A DNA stretch of 64,000 nt from Agrocybe praecox (taxonomy: Eukaryota; Basidiomycota; Agaricomycetes; Agaricales; Agrocybaceae): NCBI GenBank assembly GCA_964017145.1, contig OZ024842.1, positions 372,001 through 436,000 on the forward strand, given 5' to 3'. A program made the position numbers and the translations under genes. The notes below the pieces were generated by a model. That model worked only from the letters and a program-made list of their open reading frames with translations, did no database searches and was not told where the DNA came from. This document shows, in pieces, positions 1 to 11,639 of this stretch (its first letter is position 1; each line of letters begins with the position of its first letter).

Positions 1-1864
1 CAAGGAGGCTCATAAGAAAATTAAACCAAAGTCAGAGCTATAATAGAACTCACAATCATCTATCCTGTCGTCGATGTAATTCAAGTACGCCCTGGAATGG
101 TACGACGTTTCAACGGAGAAAACGGAGAAAATATGTGTCATGGAGAACACACGCACCCATATTCCCACCCACGTGGATTGTTCAAAATGATGCTGTCAAC
201 CATGCCTATAGAGCGGAGGAGAATTACGATAAGTATGTCATTGACGATGAGGTAAGAAGAAAGGTAAAATATGGAATAAAGAAAGTACCATCGAGGAGAG
301 TAAACCCGTCCTGAGGAAATGGAGGCACTCCGCCATGAGCTGAGGTGTAGAATTGGAAGGTAAAAAGAGAGTTCCGATGGGCGAATGAAGTGGAATCCAA
401 CGCGACTTTGTTAATGGCAGAAGTGGATCCTCCCCATATGTCGATATCAATGAACCAGCTCTATATGAAATTCAATATGTTAAAAAGATTTGATTCTGAG
501 GGTACGTACAGTGCTCGCGTTAAATCCTTCATTTCCAAGGTAATTCATGAGTGCATTCCAGCTCGCGTTCGACATTGGAGCATCTTCAGGAATGGTCAGA
601 CTCTTCGCATAGAAAGTGTCGTGCGTATCAGGGACTCCAGTCGTGTTCAGCCGCCCTATGCCGCCCCAGTTCTGTACGCTGGCGATGTATGTTCCTGTGG
701 TTTGGCTCGACGTTCGCGGTGGAGGCATGGCGTCGAGGAACGGTTGGATAACGGCGTCGAGTCCTTCAACAGGCGCGTACCAGCCACCGGAGAATCCAAA
801 TGACACTGATCCATTCGTCGTCGAGGGTCTAAGGATGCCTGCGGCACCAAGCTCTGCTGGGAGAGGTGCCGTTTCGGACATGACGAAAGATTGGAAGGCC
901 AAACCAGCTGCAGTCGCAGCTGACGAGTTCATGTCCCAGCTATATCTGAATACGGTAGCTGAAGGTGGTGCGGGAAACGTGGTTGCGTGGATGGTGGTTA
1001 CAACACCGAACGATGATGAGGATCCTCTGAGGGCCTTGGATGCAAGGTGAATAAGAGTATCCTTCATTAACAATTTTGCAATAACATACCCAGAAAAGGT
1101 CAGGATGGTTTGCTTCGGACGCCGTCAGCATAGTTCCATCAGCTAGAACGACATCCAGAGCAACAATCGTGTCTAGGGTCAAACCCCATGCCCTAGAAGT
1201 AAACCCATACCCGCCGTGTCCTAGAAGGATAGTTAGGTCGCACAAATCACACAAATCGACGTGATGTTTAACGTACCCGAATGACCACCCATACCAACAT
1301 ACGGACAGGTTCCATGAGGAAGCGCACGTCCTGCGTTATTCAAAGAAAGGGCAACATCTCCCAGCCTATTTCCTGCTCCAATACTCGCCACTCCTGTGTC
1401 TGCGTCGACGGTTACGTGCGTGAAATGTTGTAAATCGATGACGATCACAGCGTCCTTGTGATCGTCTGCTTCCTGACCCCCCACTCCGTTTGCAATGTAG
1501 CTGTGTCCACCGCTACGTGCAACTGCACGGAAGTTATGCTTCAAGCAAAGGCCGAGGATTTCTGATACCTGAAGGGGTGATTCTGGAAAGAATATCGCGT
1601 TTGGTTGTAAAATATATCTCAGATTGACTGGAAGTAATAAGCTATCAGTTTGCGAGATGGTCCAGAAGCTGAAGACAGAATTTACGCACAAGCTGCACTG
1701 GCATTAAGATATATCAAGTCTCCAGGGACAGTGACGCTGATGTTGAGGTGGTGTATTATGTCGAATGCATGAACTTTAGCTTGGGCGTTTGAGGGACATA
1801 TGCCGCATACCAATACAATCCATAAGAGGGATAGTACAGATGAAATATTGAAGATAACTCTCAT
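1..1864 (-). CDS. Secreted FAD-linked oxidase, berberine-bridge (BBE) family, 3' end beyond the window
   Basis: Exons on the minus strand: 1690-1864, 1277-1627, 1090-1220, 510-1034, 289-460, 157-205 and 54-91. A GTGAGT donor then leads into an intron that leaves the window, so the last few residues are missing. The 480 visible residues start with a signal peptide (Met1 to about Ala29). A PCMH-type FAD domain follows, with His100 in RSGGHS and Cys166 in HGTCPYVG. In this family these two residues carry the bicovalent flavin. The C-terminal BBE domain is recognised from WFIDIDIWGG and GAYLNYIDDR. Such enzymes oxidise sugars, alcohols or secondary metabolites outside the cell or in the secretory pathway; the substrate here cannot be told. 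No inactivating change is visible. The small 54-91 exon could instead read on to a stop at 10-12, but the residues there fit the family poorly. Confidence 0.9.
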
Positions 1865-3519
1865 CGATAGCTCCTAGATGTATCCGTCTTAGAGCGTCAA
1901 ACAAGAGCGAAATAGAACGCATACATACAAGCGAGGCCGATGCCTACGTTATAAGTACCCAACTGCACGCGCCGGCAAGCCATGGATTCGCTCCCCTCTC
2001 CAGTGGGGGTTTGGATCAGGTGGTCGAGTTTGGCCGATAGGTCTGCGCATGGCTCGTGTTCTGTTGAGGAGCATCTATGTCAAAAAAAGTTCTTTTCTCA
2101 CACCCGCAACGGTAGACTCACAATAAATATAACCAAATCTCCAGAAAGGTCAGTATTTCAGAGTCGTTCGAGCATATTTTATCTGGAAGAGATTCAAAGA
2201 ACGTAATTAGGACCGAAGAATCGATGATGTTGATTGGACCGTGGACGTGGACGCAGACGCGCGGACGGTTCCTAGATTTCACGGTGGCTGTGGTCCAGAT
2301 GTTTATAACTGCTTGGTGCTCAAGGCACCTCAGCTCGTTGAATATTCTGTCCTCAACGATATTCAGAATTTGCTAGATCATCTGAAATCGTAAAGTTATT
2401 GGTATCACGTAAGAAAATAGTTATTAAGATATCTTTCTTATCTCCTAACACCATTGACATCTTTATCCCGGTCATAGCTGTTTCGTTCCGAAAAAGATTG
2501 CAGATAAACGGGCCTGGTCATCACGATCATCCTGCCTATTAGTAGATGTTCATGTATGTATTGAGGATATTTAGAAGAGGCCCCTGCGTCCCTTGTCGTT
2601 TAAAAAGAGAGCCTAAAGTGCCCTATCTGGCTTAGAGTTCTTTTTACAAATACGCAGTATAGACACGGGGAAGTACTCTTTGGGGACATTTTCTGACAAA
2701 TAACACGCTGTGCTCTATAATCTGCATCCGTACACTACTCACTCTCAGGAATTTCAATGAAAAATGCGAAAAGAAATCATCTACACATGCCTGTCATGTC
2801 GATCAAGATGACAGATGGCAACTGGGGCATAAACACTAGCATCTAAAATAATATCATAATATGCTATCCGTGCATGAACTATCGGCCAATGATATTATGT
2901 TGCCGTACTTTTCGTGATATTTTACTCTACAAATACGACCTTCACAGTCGTCCTGAGTGGTGTGCGGTGCGATATGAAGCGTCAGAGAAAGAAATCGCTG
3001 ATCTAAATATAAACTGCTAGCGCTACCTTGAAATTCCCACACGGTGGGTAAAAATAAGGGATATGTGAAGGAAACATCACTTTGATATAGCAATCTATAA
3101 TAATAAATAGCACTATGCTCCCCCGAACAATATTGTAAGCCAATGCCCCGAGTAATAGAAGCCCTTGAGAAGCCACCATGACCGCTAAGATCATTGCGAA
3201 AAAAGAATAGTCATGGTATCCCAACGACGTGATGCACCCGCAGATAATGGATAAGGATCAATGCTTGCTGCGACTTTGCTATTGGTAGAACGGATGCAGA
3301 TACGGGTACTTACTTGGCAGAATGGCTATGCAGGTAGTGATCACGGTCCCATCGCACGCTTCTTCCCCAAAGTCTGCACCCCTTCGACACGACAGGCGTA
3401 ATCATCGTCATCCCGACAGGGTGAATGATATTCGTTGTGGAAGGTCTGAAGTACTTACATATGGTAAAAAAAGATTAATATACCTACAACGCAGCTATCT
3501 TTGACGATACCTGGAAAGG
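1865..3519. other. Intergenic region, no supported gene
   Basis: About 1.65 kb between the BBE oxidase start and the promoter of the small secreted protein. Open frames here are short and lack recognisable motifs or splice-linked partners. The most hydrophobic one (3003-3224, minus) has no continuation, so I do not call a gene. Confidence 0.6.
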
Positions 3520-3527
3520 TATAAGAG
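3520..3527 (+). promoter_or_regulatory. Probable TATA box of the small secreted protein gene
   Basis: TATAAGAG lies about 150 nt upstream of the ATG at 3669. A CT-rich stretch (3541-3660) follows it, as is common in leaders of highly expressed fungal genes. Confidence 0.5.
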
Positions 3528-3668
3528 CAACGCGTACCTCTTCCCTTCATTCTTCATTCTGCATTTTCTCTCTTCTTACCTTCTCAGACCCGGTGTCTTT
3601 TTCAATTCCTCTTCGCACTTCTCTTTCGTCGTAGTACTTCTTCTTCACCCCCTTTAAATCCAGATCAA

Positions 3669-4401
3669 ATGGCCCGCTTCGCTTATTTCTTCACCATTGC
3701 CTTCGCTCTCCTCTTCTCCTGCGTCTTGGCTGGTATGTTACTTTTACACTGCTATAATGACTTATATTCTGACTAAGGATCATCATTTCATAGCGCCACT
3801 CGGTCAGTACTACTTCGAGTCCAAATCAACTACGAAGGGATATCATGGAATGCTCACATGATTATAACGTATACCTTTAGAGAACAACAGGCGTCAAATC
3901 GGTAACCTCGCCTGCAACATCGCCCGTCTCAAGACCGTCGCAGGACTTGCCAAATCCGGCGCTGCCATTAACGCTGCGCTCGCCAAAGCCAAAGGGTGAG
4001 AATTCGCATCACACCAAATTAACGCCTAATATTAATATTATTGTAATATTATCAGTGATGCTGCCACAACAGCTCAGCTCCAGACCGCCTCTCAAGGTGT
4101 CGCCAGCGCCAAAGCCGGAGTTGCAAAGATCGCCGCTGCTCTTTTAACAGGCCAACAGGCCCCAGCTGCCGATCGTCAACGGGTTCAAGATGGTTTGACC
4201 GCTGCTTCTACCGCACTTGGATCTACTGCCGCGTACGTTATTCATCAACACTGTATTTTTTTGGAAGAGTTATCATTGATTTCCAACCTTTTTAACCTAC
4301 ACAGAGCTGACCCTGACGTCGACACCGCCGTAGCCAACGCATCTTCGGCCGTTGAGGGAACCACCAGCGCGGGAGAGCAGGTCGTTTCCGACTGCAAGTA
4401 A
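3669..4401 (+). CDS. Small secreted alanine-rich protein, 153 aa, unknown function
   Basis: Five exons: 3669-3732, 3794-3802, 3881-3995, 4056-4232 and 4305-4401. All junctions are GT-AG and the total of 462 nt is a whole number of codons. Exon 2 is only 9 nt long, yet it is needed to keep the frame into ENNRRQIGNLAC. The protein starts with a clear signal peptide (MARFAYFFTIAFALLFSCVLA), cleaved near Ala21-Ala22. The mature part is rich in Ala, Gln and Asp, has two cysteines (in NLACN and at the end in SDCK) and is probably mostly helical. Its layout resembles small secreted proteins common in Agaricomycetes, whose role is unknown. The TATA box and CT-rich leader suggest a well expressed gene. 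I see no enzyme motif. Confidence 0.8.
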
Positions 4402-4687
4402 ACGATAAATCGATGATGATGACGCGGGCGATGTATAGGGCCATATACGGGTTTATGTGGACATTTATGTAGATGTATTTTTAATCATTCAACGACGGGA
4501 ATTAGTGGCCCAGAAATGTCGATGGGAATTGATTAGTTGACCAGACACATTTAATTTAATTTTCTTGTGGGCGATCATAGGACAGAAAGAGAAGTTGAGC
4601 ATAATGAAAGAACTTCAAACTTGGTATCAAGTATGTTCTTCTTACGAAGGGAAATGAGCGTTCACACTTTAAATTGTTTTTTAAGCG

Positions 4688-5363
4688 CATCTGAATATCA
4701 TTCGTTAGTATTAGCTGCATATGGATGGCATTTCAAGTATACCTCTCCCTCGCGGTTGTCCGATGGGACCTTGGGGCATGTCGTGGGATCTTACTTCCCC
4801 TGGGGAAGGGAGAGCGTCAGTAATACTAATAAAACCTGCGAAGCCGAATTTGGTGTGTACTTTTGCTTTTTTCTTGCCTTCGAAGATTCTGTGGGTTACC
4901 TGGAGGAGGGATCCGGGAGCTACTCGGAATGCAGGAACCCAGCCATACTTCCTCAAGATGCAGTGTTATCAGCCTTTGCAACTTATAGTGCAGAGGAAAC
5001 ATCTCATTTGTCATAAAAACATTGGAACGCTAGTGTAGAGAAGTCAGGATTTGGAAAGAATCGAGTCACGGATTGTTGGAACTGTATAAACTGCATGGTC
5101 ATCATCTATTATTTAAAGAGTTCGGAGGAGTAAACCTAGGCTGGTGGGTAAAAATAACTTCGTCTTCCGCATTTGGCTTTAAATTCCTAATTTGTGTCCT
5201 CGTAAAATGGACGCAGGCCATCAAAAACGCGTCCATCATGGGAACGTTCACTATCACGAGAATATGCAGTGCCTTTGCCCCCTAAGTGATGCCAGGCTTA
5301 GTGTACACGAGCCCACGATGGGGAAGTCAAGAATAGATGCCTTTCAAAAAGCCCGAATTCATG
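4688..5363 (+). repeat. Repeat R, copy 1, interrupted by repeat X
   Basis: 4688-4736 matches about 8424-8475, and 5114-5363 matches 14731-14972 and 8481-8635. The gap (4737-5113) is filled by repeat X, so X appears to be inserted into R. The right end of R at 5363 abuts directly the start of segmental duplication copy 1. Confidence 0.65.
4737..5113 (+). repeat. Dispersed repeat X, copy 1, nested in repeat R
   Basis: This segment is similar, in inverted orientation, to two stretches at 37884-38087 and about 36880-37000. Conserved peptides in one frame include PWGM, PGEG and ASVILIKP, and near the end LIVQRKH. X copy 1 looks like a shortened version of the 36.9-38.1 kb copy. The boundaries are estimated from where repeat R is interrupted. 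Confidence 0.55.
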
Positions 5364-8300
5364 AACTTTCCTTGGTTGACTTTGAGTTGTCATTGTGGGT
5401 AGGAAAACAAAAATAGACACAGATAGATAGATAGATAAAATTGAAAGAATAGGAACACTTATGTAATGATACAAAAGACGTTTAGTATGATACGTACATA
5501 TGTACGTGCGCATATGGCATACAAGTGGACAATAGAGGGCATTCCTAAGGACAACGAGAGAGAACCTGGGACAGGACTCAGAGGAACAACCCGAACGAGA
5601 ACGAGAACGAGAGAAAGCAAAAAGCAAGAAAGAAAGGGGTCTCAGAGTCGGAGTCGGAATCACTCTCGGACTCGCTGGTACTGCTGCTGCTGCTGCTCGT
5701 GCTCTCTTCCTTCTCTCGCACCACCTGGTTATTTTTACTCTTCTTGCTTGTTCCTTTTTCCTTCTTCCCATCGGCCATAGCCTCAGCCACCACAAGCCCC
5801 GACGAATCAGACTCCGCCAATTGGGAAGTTTTCGGCTTGAACTTGATATATCTCCTCTCCTTCTTCCTCCCCTCCCTCTCTTTCTCCTTCAACTGCACTA
5901 TCGTCCCCTCGAGCTCCTCTTCCTTCTCCTTCAGCTTCTCTTTGATCGCCTCTATCTCCGTCTCCTTTTTCTCTTGCGCCTTGCGCTGTTTGTCGAGCTC
6001 AACGGCTTCTTTATGTCGCTTTTCGCGCTGTTAAAGGAAAAGGAATTATTATCAGGCTATGAACACGAATGGAAATGGATAAGGGTGGAGTGAAAGTAAA
6101 TTATACGCACAATAATCTTATTCCTCATATCCCTCACCTCTTTCTCGCTCGCTAGCCTGCTCCGCATCTCGCGCTCTGCAGCCACCCATGAGCCTATGTC
6201 GTTCGCTGCTGCTTCAGGCTGAGCTTTAGGTTTAAGGATATCTGTGAAATGCGCAGTATTTTAGTATTAGACGTTATTGAGGAGCTTCGAGGGAAGAAAG
6301 AAGAAGCCAAAGGAGACGAAAAGAAAGAATTGAACGTCACAACAGTCAATCCCCAGGTCATCGGACTTCCTTGAATTTTCTACGTGCCGTTCGTATTTGA
6401 AGGTAAGTTTTTCTTTGTTGAAAAAAAAGAAAAATCAAAGACAGAGACAGCACGAATGAACGAAAGAAACGACCTGACGACCGAGAGAAGTGAAAGCGAC
6501 GGCGACGACACTGACATCAACACCAACACTGACGTTGAAGCCAACACCGAAAATTAAAACAAATCAACAAATAAAGTCGTCGAACCGGGCTTCAATTCTC
6601 GAGTGCAACGACGACATGATCATTGATGACGACGCACAAAGGAGTCAGAAAGCGGAGGATATGGATACGTCCAACCCAACCCAACCCAGCCCAGGCTGAA
6701 AAATACGAAAACGAAGACACCAACGAAAGAAGGAGAAAAAACCGAACGAACGAAACGAAAAAAAAATGAAAATGAAAAAACTCACACCCCTGCAAGACGG
6801 CAACACTAAACTCTCCAGCAGGCACACCATCTGCAACGTTGGCGAGTTGCGCGAGGGTGTGTTTGTCGAGCGGTCTGGAGCGTTGTCTCGTGTTCGCGTC
6901 TGGGTTTGGGTTTGGGACCGTGGTGTTCGTGTTCGTTGTGTTTGGTGTTCCCGGTGTGGAGGAAGATGCGAATGATAACGGTGGCAAATAAGCGGTATTG
7001 CTTGCTCGGAACTGTTGTTCTGGCTGTCTCTGCTGCTATTGAGGAGCAGAGGCAGAGAGCGAACTCGATAAAGACGGCAAAAGCAGGATAGATAGAAACC
7101 CCAAAGACCAAATAGAGCTCGAGAGCATGGACGATGCAGACGATGCGATGACCAGAGGGAAGTCGTCGTGGTCGTCGTAGATTGTGCCGCTTGTGTTGGC
7201 GTTGCTGTCGGTGTAACGTTTTGGGGAGCCGAGGACATGGACGCCGAGGAGGACAGAGAAAACAGAGCCTCCATATTGGGTATGTACACCCTCTGCTTCT
7301 GTCTTTGCGCTGGAGTCTATCCCTGTGGTTGTGCGTGTGGTTGTGCATTCGCATTCGCATGTTGTGCCGCCACCACCGCCACCACCACCACCATACATAC
7401 TAGCATCCGCGACCTCTCATAGATCCCAATCTCTATTCTTGTCTGACCAGTAGCTGGAGCTCGAGTGTGAATTTGAGGAGGAGGACAAGCGGTGTCCGCA
7501 GCACATGAAGGACGAGGAGTAGGATCTGTGCGAGGCGTTCCCGCGTGGTGACCTCGGACTCGCGGGAGGGTCGCAATTCAGGGCGGCGGGCCAGAGAGCC
7601 AGAGCACAAGCCTGTCATACGGAAAGTCGTCCTCTGTGAAGTGAGGAAGAAGGTTGGAGAGGGGGTTAGTTTAGATGTGGGGAAATAGATAGACGATATA
7701 AGATCGATCGATCGTAGCACGGAAGCAAATATATTAACTGGGGATTAGTATCGCGCGTGAACTCGTCGTCGCCCTCAGTCTCGCCCAGCCAGACCGCTCG
7801 TCCCTCGTTCGTGCAGCACGAAACCAGAGCAACAGATCCTCCTCCAGCCCCATGTATATCCCACGAGGAGGGAAAGACACCAAGTTGTGGTACTCAAGAC
7901 TGCAATACTTCGCGTCTACAATGGTTCTCAAAGTCTGCATTTGGCAGATTTACAAGTGCGAGAACAGCAGGGTTTGATTGAAGTCATTCCACGAGTGTAT
8001 GATGGATGAATGGATTCGACTGGAAAGTATTCTTGAGCTCCCAGGTCAACTTTTGAATTATCATTTAGTGACGACTTACCTTTTGAACCTCCTTGCGTTT
8101 ATCTCTGCTAATAAATGAGAGCGATAAATAGTTTGAAAGATATCCTGTATATGCCTGGACACGAAGTGGAACTGGGGTGTTGCGAAATTTACGAAAATCC
8201 ATACATGGGCCTGGATGCCGCACATGCCGCCTCCAGCGACCGTCCCACGTGATAATTCTCGGCTTCGGTCCGGATTCCCATCATGATCGGACGTTCCTCG

Positions 8301-8470
8301 ACGTCCCTCCCTTTGAAGTCTGGTAATACATGAACTACTACAATTCGTCTGATATGTGTTTGAAGTTTAATCAAATATGGCGTCCTCCTTCGTTGTGAGT
8401 ACTTCCACCTCAGACATTGATTGCATCTGAATATCCTCTGGTTAATATTAACTGTATATGGATAGCGTTT
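5364..8470. repeat. Segmental duplication unit U, copy 1
   Basis: The unit starts at AACTTTCCTTGGTTGAC (5364) and stays closely similar to 11419-14730. It contains a decayed BCS1-like copy (minus strand) followed by about 0.75 kb that is unrelated to the intact BCS1 gene. Copy 1 is flanked by repeat R on both sides. Confidence 0.85.
5580..7725 (-). pseudogene. BCS1-like AAA ATPase pseudogene, copy 1 (ATPase core deleted)
   Basis: Read on the minus strand, this follows the intact gene at 24.7-30.3 kb. 7725-7400 matches the third exon and the intron before it (about 25270-25690). The similarity then jumps to about 27550 and continues through 28.0 kb, the long intron, the KEKE-type exons and part of the Ser/Lys-rich tail. 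The jump removes all of exons 4 and 5 and most of exon 6, including Walker A and Walker B. An in-frame TGA (7417-7419) replaces a tryptophan codon that is intact in the parent (TTATGGGAAG). Exons 1 and 2 and the parental promoter are also absent. It cannot make an ATPase; expression as a non-coding transcript is possible but not shown. Confidence 0.85.
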
Positions 8471-8701
8471 CAAAAGGAGTTCGGAGGAGTAAACCCTACG
8501 CTGGGGTGCAAAAATAACTTCATCTTCCGCATTTGGCTTTAAATTCCTAATTTGTATTCTCGTAAAGTGGACGTGGCTATCAAAAACGCGTCCACCATGG
8601 GCACGTTCACTATCACGAGAACATGCAGTGCATTTCATTTCGTTTCCATGTGCCAAGAGCCGAGAATGTTCGGCAACGCATGCCGGGTTATGTCTGGCCA
8701 C
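8189..8701 (-). pseudogene. Open frame of 170 codons across unit U and repeat R, unknown
   Basis: The frame is shared with 14441-14869 over about 115 residues (for example NLKPNAEDEVIF, KYSQRRRTPYLIKLQ and VLPDFKGR). A broken piece is also found in R copy 1, where NLKPNAEDEVIF is kept and the frame is then lost. The ends differ between copies. Retention of one frame in two diverged copies could mean a former gene, or may only reflect recent duplication. No domain is recognised. Confidence 0.25.
8424..8635 (+). repeat. Repeat R, copy 2 (truncated)
   Basis: Similar to R copies at 4688-5363 and 14650-14972. Similarity stops near 8635, where unrelated DNA leading to the TIR element and the F-box gene begins. 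Confidence 0.65.
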
Positions 8702-8786
8702 AGGTTTCGAAGCTTGACAGTCCGGGTTTCCATATTAATCACCGCCTAACGGACTGGTCGTGAGCCTAACCAACCATGTCTGTTTC

Positions 8787-9490
8787 AAACCCTGCTAAGG
8801 TAGAGGACACCCATGAGCAACCAACGTCACGTGCTTAGCGTGACAACGAACAAAAAAGGCGATTAAGGTAAAGAATTTCGAAATTTTGTTTTTTGTAACA
8901 GAATGGTACTTCATTGGGAAATTTGGGCCAGAACATAATATTTTTTAGGTTAGTATGTACCAAACTGAGCTTTGATCCCGCAAATCGTCCCATTGGGTAC
9001 CGAGATGAGAGTTGAATAACCCACGAATGGAGGCAAACGTGCACAAGACATGCCTTTACCATGCCATGTACATTCTGAAAAGTATCAGAGTATCCAAGGT
9101 TGCGTAGTTTACTGTAGTATCTTGTACTTCATTCCTAGCTCAATTTTTACAATAAGAAAAAGAAAAGAAGTGTTATTGCGCGCTTAGGGGACATCAGAGA
9201 GTCTCACAGATGAGACGGAGAAGGCCGGGCCGCCAGCATGGCATGTAAGTAATGTTTTTCATGTTGGAACCCCAATTTTATTTATTTCTTGTTGTAATTT
9301 ACAGATCGTGCTCTTTATACACTGTAAAAAATTATGTTCTGGACCGATTAAAAGATTAACTCAAATTACCCTTGAAATCGCTCTCGCCGTGTCGTTTAGG
9401 GAACTTATCGCCTTATTTGATTGGGATTGTCACGAAAAAGTAACGACACCTGACGTTGGTTGCTCATGAGTGTCCTCTACCTTAGGGTTT
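8787..9490. mobile_element. Non-autonomous DNA-transposon-like element (about 704 bp) with terminal inverted repeats
   Basis: The left end (8787-8826) and the reverse complement of the right end (9450-9490) share AAACCCT, then AAGGTAGAGGACAC, then CATGAGCAACCAACGTCA, with one 3-nt indel and few mismatches. Weaker symmetry continues inward (CGTGACAA, GGCGAT). No transposase frame lies inside, and no clear target-site duplication is visible. The element ends about 150 nt before the F-box start codon at 9643. Confidence 0.7.
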
Positions 9491-9548
9491 CGCAGTCGCC
9501 TTTTTTAGAGTCCGCTTGATGTTTGAATGCTATTTTGGAACAGAATGA

Positions 9549-9557
9549 TATATAAAT
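9549..9557 (+). promoter_or_regulatory. Possible TATA box of F-box gene A
   Basis: TATATAAAT lies about 94 nt upstream of the preferred ATG at 9643 and just beyond the right end of the TIR element. Confidence 0.4.
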
Positions 9558-9642
9558 AATAGAGCATTTCCATATGCATGTCAACGTTTCAACGTTGATC
9601 AATTTTCGTATCGAACCACCCTCTTTGACTCTTCCACGTTGG

Positions 9643-11229
9643 ATGTATAACATCAAAAAGACACTTTTAGCCCGTGACAATGTCGTCGCTCAGGAGAAAA
9701 AAGAGTCGCGGCGTTTGGATTCAAACCAGAATAACCGCGCAGCCAACCTCCCCGGAGACGTACTTTTGACAATCCTCGAGATGAATTCAATGTTGGGCCT
9801 TCATTGCTCGTCGACCCGCTGGGATGGTGGCCAAATTAGATGTGGCGACCCTCTCGAGGACCTACGCAATGCCTCGCTCACCTGCTCAAGCTGGCGAACT
9901 TTGGTTCTCGAAGCCTCACTTTTATGGGCCCGGGCGATCTATATAGACCATTTCTTTAGCGAGATATATGGCAAAGTCGGATGGATGGAGGAAATCCTCC
10001 GTCGCGCTCGAACATCGCCTTTGTGGATAGCAGGAAATGTCAAGAATGAATTGACACTGCATTTCATAACTATTCTTCTTCGAGAGGAGTGGCATAGGAT
10101 ACAAAGATTCGATATCTTCATAGACGGCCGATGCGGTACAAGTGACGACTTTAGAGAATTGATGTCGCAGCCCGCACCTCTCCTTCGGCGATTCTCGCTT
10201 TCGTTCAATAGCAAAAGGATTCACGACGCTTGTCCTCCATTGGCTCTCTTCGGAGATCAAGCGCCAAATTTATCACACATGGACATTCGGAACTTTTATA
10301 TTGATTCGCGATCCTCGTGGCTTCTTCGACTCCGGCATCTTGTTGTTTACCTTGACAGCGCTTCGCATTTACCACGGATGATCCATGTTCTCAGCAACAC
10401 ACCGTCGTTAGAATCTCTGTGGATGGCTTTACCAACAGAGGTGTTGAAGGGAAATGTTAGGGATATACGTGGAAAGCGTAAAAATCTTCATCACCTCAAG
10501 GCTATCAAGCTTGTTATGCCCACCGCATCCGCATCCCTTCTTCTTCAACACATTATCCCGTCGCGCAGTTGCTCAATAAACATTCGGTCCAAGGAGAGCA
10601 TATCGACTGAGAAACAACTCGATATGAAATTAGTTGACAGTGCCAAGCGGTTCATTCGGCACGCTTCTCATCCTCTTCGTATCGAAATGAAGACATCATG
10701 CGGAAAGCCCGCATCTACCTTCAGCATCCACTTCATTCCTGACTCAGTTAATCATCGCAATCAATCCACTATCAAGAAGGCAGGCTTTTTGTTCGACTAC
10801 AGCGCCCCTTCCGTACAATATGATGATCCCACTACTACCACCCACCAGCGAGACCTATCATCACTAATCGATGCGTTTTCGTTTAAAGAAATCGCTAGTG
10901 CGACAATCACAGAGTTTCAATATCACCAACCCTGTGCTGTAATTTCCTCCGCTGAGAATTCTAGCGTGATCAACAACTTTGCGCCGTTGGTCGTGCCAGG
11001 CATAGAGGTGCTTGGCGTCAGTAAATTGGCGTTTCTCTTGCCTTTTTTTAAACCTTACATGGACCAATCCCCCCGGAGCTTAGTTGCGCACGTCCTTCCG
11101 CACCTTCGGTCAATTAGACTGGAAGCTCAGGCTGAAGGACTGCCCGTAGGAGTTTACCATATCCATCCTGCAGATACCTTCGGGGATATGCTTGCAAATG
11201 TTTCGCAACTCATTACCTGGGGGGATTAA
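9643..11229 (+). CDS. F-box protein A (single exon, 528 aa)
   Basis: The frame opens at 9574. I prefer the later Met at 9643 because it gives an N-terminal leader about as long as in the paralogues and follows a TATA-like site. An F-box-like motif starts with NLPGDVLLTIL and ends with SLTCSSWRTLVLEASLLWAR. Leucine-rich, irregular LRR-like sequence follows to the C-terminus. F-box proteins of this type usually bind Skp1 and recruit substrates to an SCF ubiquitin ligase. Paralogues in this window are at 17531, 19500 and 49975, and a broken one is near 44.2 kb. They share HRxxR after helix blocks, RPAPLLQ-like motifs and RPLxxL-like C-terminal segments. It lies between the two duplicated units, so it may have arrived with or after the duplication. 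Confidence 0.85.
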   Translation: MYNIKKTLLARDNVVAQEKKESRRLDSNQNNRAANLPGDVLLTILEMNSMLGLHCSSTRWDGGQIRCGDPLEDLRNASLTCSSWRTLVLEASLLWARAIYIDHFFSEIYGKVGWMEEILRRARTSPLWIAGNVKNELTLHFITILLREEWHRIQRFDIFIDGRCGTSDDFRELMSQPAPLLRRFSLSFNSKRIHDACPPLALFGDQAPNLSHMDIRNFYIDSRSSWLLRLRHLVVYLDSASHLPRMIHVLSNTPSLESLWMALPTEVLKGNVRDIRGKRKNLHHLKAIKLVMPTASASLLLQHIIPSRSCSINIRSKESISTEKQLDMKLVDSAKRFIRHASHPLRIEMKTSCGKPASTFSIHFIPDSVNHRNQSTIKKAGFLFDYSAPSVQYDDPTTTTHQRDLSSLIDAFSFKEIASATITEFQYHQPCAVISSAENSSVINNFAPLVVPGIEVLGVSKLAFLLPFFKPYMDQSPRSLVAHVLPHLRSIRLEAQAEGLPVGVYHIHPADTFGDMLANVSQLITWGD

Positions 11230-11639
11230 AATTATAAGCGAAGTAGTTACAGCTCGGACAACCTCCCCTTTATTTAAATACATGTTTCTCAAGACACAGC
11301 ACTGACACAGCACTACGGACCCTAGGCCACGTCGATATTTATCTATTTATCAGGATTCAATAACATATTTCTTCCGATACGTACATACTACCCCGCGATC
11401 AATCGATGTCTAATTCTTAACTTTCCTTGGTTGACTTTGACTTGTCATTGTGGGTGGGAAAACAAAAATGGAAAGTGTCACAGATGATAGATAGATAGAT
11501 AAAATTGAAAGAATCGGAACACTTGTGTAATGATACAAAAGACGTTTAGTATGATACGTACATACGTACGTGCGTATATGGCATACAAGTGGACAATAGA
11601 GGGCATTCCTAAGGAAAACGAAAGAGAAACTGGGACAGG

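Noticed and set aside
2854..3224. Overlapping hydrophobic minus-strand frames
   Set aside because: Short, no continuation, no family resemblance; may be chance in AT-rich DNA.
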